Positions 59,963-64,000 of a stretch of DNA of 64,000 nt are shown here, in pieces. The notes beneath the pieces were generated by a model. That model worked only from the letters and a program-made list of their open reading frames with translations. It had not been told where the DNA came from and did no database searches. A program made the position numbers and the translations under genes. Each line of letters opens with the position of its first letter. Position 1 is the first letter of the stretch. The stretch comes from UKL13-2 sp947085425 (GTDB lineage: Bacteria > Pseudomonadota > Gammaproteobacteria > Burkholderiales > Usitatibacteraceae), in NCBI GenBank assembly GCA_947085425.1, contig CAMTWK010000004.1, positions 124,001-188,000 on the forward strand, read 5' to 3'.

Positions 59963-60738
59963 GCGGTGTTTGACTCGGTTGACTTTTCTGACGACGCGTC
60001 ACCAGGTTTGGCGACATTGACAAAACGTGCAGCGATGAGGCCGATCTCGTACAGAATGCAGAGTGGGATCGCCAGCGCCAGCTGTGAGGTCACATCCGGT
60101 GGGGTGACAATTGCGGCCACCACAAACGCCCCGACAATGACATAACGCCGAACCTCTCTAAGTATTTCAAGGGTCACCAAGCGGGTGGCAACCAAGACGA
60201 CAACCACGATGGGCGTTTCAAATGCGAGACCAAACGCCATAAACATGCCTAGTACGAAGGAAAAATAGTTTTCTATGTCCGGTGCAACGGTAATGGATGA
60301 CGGTGCCAGCTGGGCGATAAACGAAAATACCATTTTAAAAACGAAAAAATAACAAAAAGCCATGCCGATAAAAAACAGTAGTGTGCTTGATACAATCAGC
60401 GGCAGCACAAAGCGTTTTTCGTGTTTGTATAATCCCGGCGCAATGAATGCCCACAGGTGATACAAAACAACCGGAAGCGCCACTAAAAAGGCGGCCATCA
60501 TGGCAATTTTCAGTGGTATAAAAAATGGCGCAACGACCCCGGTTGCGATCATTTTTGATCCACTCGGTAGAGCGGCCATCATCGGTGCCGCCAAAAAATC
60601 ATACAAATTACCGGCGATGAACCATGGCGGCGTGACCAATGGTAGCAAGATTGCAATAAAGACAATCAAACAAATGACCAGCCGGTTGCGTAGCTCGACC
60701 AAATGGGAAACAAAGGTGTCTTGAAAGTTATCCGACAT
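59959..60738 (-). CDS. tatC: Sec-independent translocase TatC
   Basis: 259 aa, six transmembrane helices. It binds the twin-arginine signal with TatB. Family motifs: FVSHLVELRNRLVI at the N-terminus, a PL..LYHLWAFIAPGLYKHEKR segment, MFMAFGLAFETPIVVV (with the conserved Glu) and the AAIVTPPDVTSQLALAIPL block. It follows tatB after 9 bases on the minus strand and overlaps the downstream nuclease gene. Confidence 0.96.
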   Translation of the reverse strand: MSDNFQDTFVSHLVELRNRLVICLIVFIAILLPLVTPPWFIAGNLYDFLAAPMMAALPSGSKMIATGVVAPFFIPLKIAMMAAFLVALPVVLYHLWAFIAPGLYKHEKRFVLPLIVSSTLLFFIGMAFCYFFVFKMVFSFIAQLAPSSITVAPDIENYFSFVLGMFMAFGLAFETPIVVVVLVATRLVTLEILREVRRYVIVGAFVVAAIVTPPDVTSQLALAIPLCILYEIGLIAARFVNVAKPGDASSEKSTESNTA

Positions 60739-60747
60739 TTCTATTCG

Positions 60748-61272
60748 CTACAAAAGATGCCGACGCGGCGGTTCAATGCCGAGGTCAAACGATTGAAGGG
60801 TCGATTCCGTTGAGCTAACTTGTGTCGTCTTGGCAGTTCGGACAGCGGTGGGGTCGGGAGCACTTGTTGGCGTCGAACTGCTTGCGGGTGACAAGCCCTC
60901 TTCTTGCCTGGCCAGAAGTTCGGCCTGCGAAGGTGATGTCGTGGTCGAAGCCGGCGGTGCCGCGTCACCCGTTTGGTAGTCTGCGACAGTATTTTTTTTG
61001 ACCGCGCGCGCCTCACTTTCAAACGCGCTCGCCTGTTCGTTCACGGATTGTTCAAATGATTGGGCGGCGGAGGTGACTTCCTCTTTCATTTTCGCCAGCT
61101 CGGAGAATTCCATTTCGCGATTGATGTCGGCCTTGACGTTTACGACGTAGCGCTGCAATCGACCAAACAAATGTCCGGCCGTGCGCGCGACCTTGGGTAA
61201 TCGCTCCGGTCCGAGGACGACCAGCGCAACGACACCAATAAGGGTAAGTTCGGAAAAGCCGATATCAAGCAT
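60748..61272 (-). CDS. tatB: Sec-independent translocase TatB
   Basis: 174 aa. The N-terminal helix MLDIGFSELTLIGVVALVVLG and the GPERLPKVARTAG hinge are diagnostic of TatB, with the Glu in the membrane helix. An amphipathic helix follows (RLQRYVVNVKADINREME), then a long, Pro/Ser/Thr-rich tail of low conservation. It lies between tatA and tatC on the minus strand, 50 bases after tatA. Confidence 0.95.
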   Translation of the reverse strand: MLDIGFSELTLIGVVALVVLGPERLPKVARTAGHLFGRLQRYVVNVKADINREMEFSELAKMKEEVTSAAQSFEQSVNEQASAFESEARAVKKNTVADYQTGDAAPPASTTTSPSQAELLARQEEGLSPASSSTPTSAPDPTAVRTAKTTQVSSTESTLQSFDLGIEPPRRHLL

Positions 61273-61322
61273 GGGTGATGAACGGTTCGTTGCGAAAAGG
61301 GCGGGCAGCGGAAAAATTATAT

Positions 61323-61544
61323 TTAAGACTTGTGTTTGTCCTTGACTTCACCTTCGACCGTAACGCCTGCTTTTTCGCTCAATTGTTCCGGTTTTTTCTC
61401 GTCCTCGCCGCCCTTTACGCCGTCCTTGAAGCCTTTGACCGCGCCACCAAGATCGCTACCGATATTGCGCAATTTTTTTGTGCCAAAAACAAGCAATACG
61501 ATTACCAACACGACCAACCAGTGCCATATGCTGAAACTTCCCAT
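61323..61544 (-). CDS. tatA: Sec-independent translocase TatA
   Basis: 73 aa. The pore-forming subunit: an N-terminal helix WHWLVVLVIVLLVFGTKKLR, the FG hinge followed by GSDLGGAVKGFKDGV, and a charged tail. It is the first gene of the tat set on the minus strand. In relatives it usually follows hinT or hisE directly; here a 513-base gap with a MITE-like element intervenes. Confidence 0.95.
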   Translation of the reverse strand: MGSFSIWHWLVVLVIVLLVFGTKKLRNIGSDLGGAVKGFKDGVKGGEDEKKPEQLSEKAGVTVEGEVKDKHKS

Positions 61545-62057
61545 GATCTTCTCCTCGCTGAGCTGAAAAACGAATTAGTAAATTGGCGAACATCTGATTC
61601 GCCTAAAAAAACGCCATTAGATGACGGTAAATGTTCGAAACATTATTGTAGCTGTCCCTCCCATACAAAACACGCCCAGCTAAAGGCCATAACCTGACGC
61701 TGGTATGTACAAAAAATACAACTTGGCTAGCCTGCATATTTCACGGGTCGGCCCTGCTCTGCTTCGGGGCTTGCCCGTTAAGTGTTACCGCACTTTGCCA
61801 TCCAGTTTGGTTTTAATTAAACATCTGGCTTTTGCGCTCGATAGCAGGCCGCTGAACATGCGCTTTTCCGTTCTCTTCCCGTGCTTATTTGCCAAACACG
61901 GCCAGCTATGCCGTGGTCAGTCGAACGAAAAATCACACGCAAATCGACCCACTCTCGAACGCAACCCCATGAAATATGCAGACTAGAGTTGGCGGGTGGG
62001 TGCCACCAAAATTTGTCGACTGGAATTGGGGGACTCTTCACGCAGTCGAGGTCTGTG
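61545..62057. other. Intergenic region between tatA and hinT
   Basis: About 510 bases without a supported gene. Most of it is the MITE-like segment at 61731-61982. An imperfect ACGGG/CCCGT fold-back lies near its left end (about 61744-61779). A tat promoter should lie between 61545 and 61730, but none was recognised. Confidence 0.6.
61727..61986. mobile_element. Candidate MITE-like element with inverted ends and CTAG duplication
   Basis: A 252-bp segment (61731-61982) has inverted ends: left CCTGCATATTTCACGGG, right (reverse strand) TCTGCATATTTCATGGG, with 15 of 17 bases identical. It is flanked on both sides by CTAG, which may be a 4-bp target duplication. It codes for no transposase. Ends starting with C and a 4-5 bp duplication recall IS1380-type elements, but the family is only a guess. 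CTAG is itself palindromic, so it could also be part of the ends. Confidence 0.5.
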
Positions 62058-62438
62058 TCAGGTACGGCCCGCTATGGTTCGTAACGGTTCGCCTCCCGGG
62101 CGATTACCAAACACATGAATATGCAAATGATACACCTCTTGGCCACCTTGGCGACCGGTATTGATGGCGGTGCGAAATCCATCAGTCAGCCCTTCCTGCC
62201 TGGCGAGCACCGGAACCAGCGCCAGCATTTTGCCAAGTAAGGCGGTGTCCTCGACTGTGACATCGGCGAGGGTGGCGATAAATTTTTTGGGAATTATCAA
62301 AAAATGCACTTCGGCAGCCGGGTTAATGTCGTGAAACGCCAGCACATTGTCATCCTCGTAGACTTTTTTTGATGGAATTTTTCCGCTGATGATCTTTCCA
62401 AAAATAGTCGGATTTTCGCTGTTGTTGATGCTCATCAT
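62058..62438 (-). CDS. hinT: HIT-family purine nucleoside phosphoramidase HinT
   Basis: 126 aa HIT-domain hydrolase acting on adenosine phosphoramidates or AMP-lysine. IFGKIISGKIPSKKVYEDD at the start, HFLIIPKKFIATLAD, and the histidine triad YHLHIHVFG near the C-terminus. The start shares a base with the hisE stop (TAATG), so it is coupled to the histidine operon. This his-hinT-tat order is widely seen. Confidence 0.94.
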   Translation of the reverse strand: MMSINNSENPTIFGKIISGKIPSKKVYEDDNVLAFHDINPAAEVHFLIIPKKFIATLADVTVEDTALLGKMLALVPVLARQEGLTDGFRTAINTGRQGGQEVYHLHIHVFGNRPGGEPLRTIAGRT

Positions 62439-62755
62439 TACCTCGCGTTTTTTTCGTCGATACCAGACAACCCCTGGCGGCGTTGCAGTTCTGCCAAAAC
62501 ATCCGCGAGGGGGATTCCCTGATGCCCCAACATCACCAGAACATGAAACAACAGGTCGGCTGTTTCGTAAATGGTCGCGTCGCGGTCAGCGGATTTGGCG
62601 GCGATCACGGTTTCGGTCGCCTCTTCGCCGATTTTTTTAAGAATCGTATCCAATCCTTTGGCGTTCAATTTGGCAACGTAGGACGACTCGGCGGAAGCTT
62701 GCCGGCGTGTCGCGATGATCGTTTCCAATTGTTGCAATACGTCCTGGTGCGTCAT
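62438..62755 (-). CDS. hisE: Phosphoribosyl-ATP pyrophosphatase
   Basis: 105 aa alpha-helical MazG-fold enzyme converting PR-ATP to PR-AMP in histidine synthesis. ESSYVAKLNAKGLDTILKKIGEEATE with the EEATE metal site, and ETADLLFHVLVML with the second acidic motif. The frame is open to 62851, but ATG 62755 gives the family N-terminus and a 4-base overlap with hisI (ATGA). hisI and hisE remain separate genes here, not fused as in E. coli. Confidence 0.94.
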   Translation of the reverse strand: MTHQDVLQQLETIIATRRQASAESSYVAKLNAKGLDTILKKIGEEATETVIAAKSADRDATIYETADLLFHVLVMLGHQGIPLADVLAELQRRQGLSGIDEKNAR

Positions 62756-63168
62756 TGTTGGTCTCGGTGAAACACAGTGGGGTCTTGCAAAATCGGGTCG
62801 GTGTCGTCTGTCAAAATCAACGCATCGTTTTCTAGGCGATAAAAAAAACAACGGCGTCGGCCGGTATGGCAGGCGATGCCGCCGACTTGCTCGACTTTGA
62901 TCAGGATGGTGTCGGCGTCACAATCCAACCTGAGTTCCTTGACATGCTGGACGTGCCCGGAAGATTGGCCTTTTTTCCAAAGCGATTGGCGTGAACGCGA
63001 GTAATAGTGTGCATCACCCGTTTGAATCGTCAGCAGCAACGATTCCCGGTTCATGTAGGCGAGCATTAAAAGTTCGTTGGACACGACATCTTGGGCGATT
63101 GCCGGCACCAGTCCGTCGGCATTCCATTTTACGGCGTCAACAATCATCGTTTGCGCAATCGTATTCAT
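62752..63168 (-). CDS. hisI: Phosphoribosyl-AMP cyclohydrolase
   Basis: 138 aa zinc enzyme that opens the adenine ring of PR-AMP. WNADGLVPAIAQDVVSNELLMLAYMN, SRSRQSLWKKGQSSGHVQ, the metal-binding LDCDADT and the C-x6-C region GGIACHTGRRRCFFY (HisI Cys ligands) are all visible. Start ATG 63168 is preferred; the frame is open to 63309 inside hisF sequence. It lies 19 bases after hisF and overlaps hisE by 4 bases. Confidence 0.94.
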   Translation of the reverse strand: MNTIAQTMIVDAVKWNADGLVPAIAQDVVSNELLMLAYMNRESLLLTIQTGDAHYYSRSRQSLWKKGQSSGHVQHVKELRLDCDADTILIKVEQVGGIACHTGRRRCFFYRLENDALILTDDTDPILQDPTVFHRDQQ

Positions 63169-63187
63169 CGCGTCCGCCCGGTCGTTT

Positions 63188-63952
63188 TCACAACCTGACC
63201 TCGATGCCGCGATTTGCCATATACGCTTTTGCCTGGCCGATGGTGTATTCACCAAAATGGAAAATACTCGCGGCGAGGGCGGCGTCGGCGCCGCCGAGTG
63301 TGACGCCATCTGCCAAATGGTCCAGTGTTCCCACGCCGCCAGAGGCGATTACCGGGACACGCACGGCGTCTGCCACGGCACGGGTCAAGGCCAAATCAAA
63401 TCCGGATTTGGTGCCGTCGCGGTCCATACTGGTGAGCAAAATTTCACCCGCGCCCAGATTTTCAGTCACGTGTTTTGCCCATTCAACGGCATCTAACCCG
63501 GTCGGTGTGCGGCCGCCATGACTAAACACCTCCCAACCTTCGCCATCGCTTTTTTGCCGCGCGTCTATGGCGACAATGATGGCTTGTGAGCCAAACCGTT
63601 GGGCCGAATCAAACACCAGTTGCGGATGGTTGATCGCAGCGGTGTTGATGCTGACTTTGTCAGCGCCCGCGTTCATCAAGCGTCGAACATCGTCGACCTG
63701 GCGCACGCCGCCGCCAACCGTCAGCGGAATAAAAACCTGATCGGCCACTTTGGTGATCACGTCCAGAATCATGTCGCGTTGATCGGAACTGGCGGTAATG
63801 TCGAGAAAGGTAATTTCGTCGGCACCATCATCGTTGTATTTTTTGGCTACGGCCACCGGATCGCCGGCATCGCGCAGGTTAATAAAATTAACACCTTTGA
63901 CGACCCGCCCGGCACTCACATCCAGGCAGGGAATGATCCGTTTGGCTAACAT
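63188..63952 (-). CDS. hisF: Imidazole glycerol phosphate synthase cyclase subunit
   Basis: 254 aa beta/alpha barrel that with glutaminase HisH forms IGP and AICAR. The N-terminus RIIPCLDVSAGRVVKGVNF carries the catalytic Asp (D11), IVAIDARQ holds the second (about D130), and VGGGVRQ and ASGGVGTLDHL are the phosphate loops. It is the upstream-most gene seen of the minus-strand his set; hisA and hisH would lie beyond the right edge. The opposite half, hisC-hisB, is at the left edge on plus. Confidence 0.96.
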   Translation of the reverse strand: MLAKRIIPCLDVSAGRVVKGVNFINLRDAGDPVAVAKKYNDDGADEITFLDITASSDQRDMILDVITKVADQVFIPLTVGGGVRQVDDVRRLMNAGADKVSINTAAINHPQLVFDSAQRFGSQAIIVAIDARQKSDGEGWEVFSHGGRTPTGLDAVEWAKHVTENLGAGEILLTSMDRDGTKSGFDLALTRAVADAVRVPVIASGGVGTLDHLADGVTLGGADAALAASIFHFGEYTIGQAKAYMANRGIEVRL

Positions 63953-64000
63953 GGCGATTGATTATCTGTATGTGATCGGCGACGAAGTGAAATCAGGACG

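Noticed and set aside
61727..61986. 6S RNA or another known structured RNA for the tatA-hinT gap
   Set aside because: Inverted ends alone fit, but none of the 6S, RNase P or tmRNA core motifs was seen; insertion element preferred.
63951..64000. Plus-strand frame beginning MAIDYLYVIGDEV at the right edge
   Set aside because: It overlaps the hisF start on the opposite strand and runs off the window after 16 codons; hisF is certain and this has no support.

Overview
The window reads as a chromosomal segment of a Gram-negative proteobacterium, most likely a betaproteobacterium. The grounds are gene order: hisF-hisI-hisE-hinT-tatABC, lptC-lptA-lptB-rpoN-hpf-ptsN-hprK-rapZ, and murJ-ribF-ileS-lspA-ispH are all familiar from that class. 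The class is inferred from synteny and motifs, not from a database search. No transposase, prophage or CRISPR array was seen.

Layout. 1-8.6 kb: 3' end of a histidine operon (hisC partial, hisB), then murJ, ribF, ileS, lspA and ispH. 8.6-21 kb: a DUF3617 secreted protein, then a type IV pilus minor-pilin operon (pilE-like, fimT, pilV, pilW, pilX), a giant pilY1 of about 2533 codons with two different internal repeat arrays, and a coupled TonB-domain protein; tRNA-Thr(CGT) and a terminator follow. 22-32 kb: a complete reductive pyrimidine degradation operon (beta-alanine:pyruvate transaminase, PreT, PreA, malonate-semialdehyde dehydrogenase, NCS1 permease, dihydropyrimidinase, beta-ureidopropionase) that should take uracil to acetyl-CoA. 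32-42 kb: a rearranged type II secretion set (gspH, gspI; tRNA-Thr(TGT) and a DsbD-type reductase; gspK-L-M-C-D on the minus strand; gspJ divergent from them). 42-48.6 kb: lptC-lptA-lptB, rpoN, hpf, ptsN, hprK, rapZ. 48.7-54.5 kb: hybrid sensor kinase, mutY, and an erythrin / CCG Fe-S protein / DUF3501 trio. 54.7-57.7 kb: a 48-codon double-glycine peptide gene facing a LuxR-type regulator and a TPR/HD-GYP protein. 58-64 kb: an orphan ORF beginning in a strong hairpin, tRNA-Gly(CCC), an S1/P1 nuclease coupled to tatC-tatB-tatA, a small MITE-like element, then hinT, hisE, hisI and hisF.

How the parts relate. Both edges carry pieces of one histidine operon in opposite orientation: hisC-hisB leftmost on plus, hisF-hisI-hisE rightmost on minus. 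The simplest explanation is that most of this window is one large inversion with a breakpoint just after hisB. The cell-envelope theme is strong: lipid II flippase, signal peptidase II, LPS transport, Tat, Dsb, type II secretion and type IV pili.

The most unusual items are the giant PilY1 (32 uninterrupted heptads followed by 33 Cys-pair repeats) and the candidate peptide/LuxR/TPR-HD-GYP signalling module. The latter is the best candidate for an undescribed system, but it is an inference from gene content.
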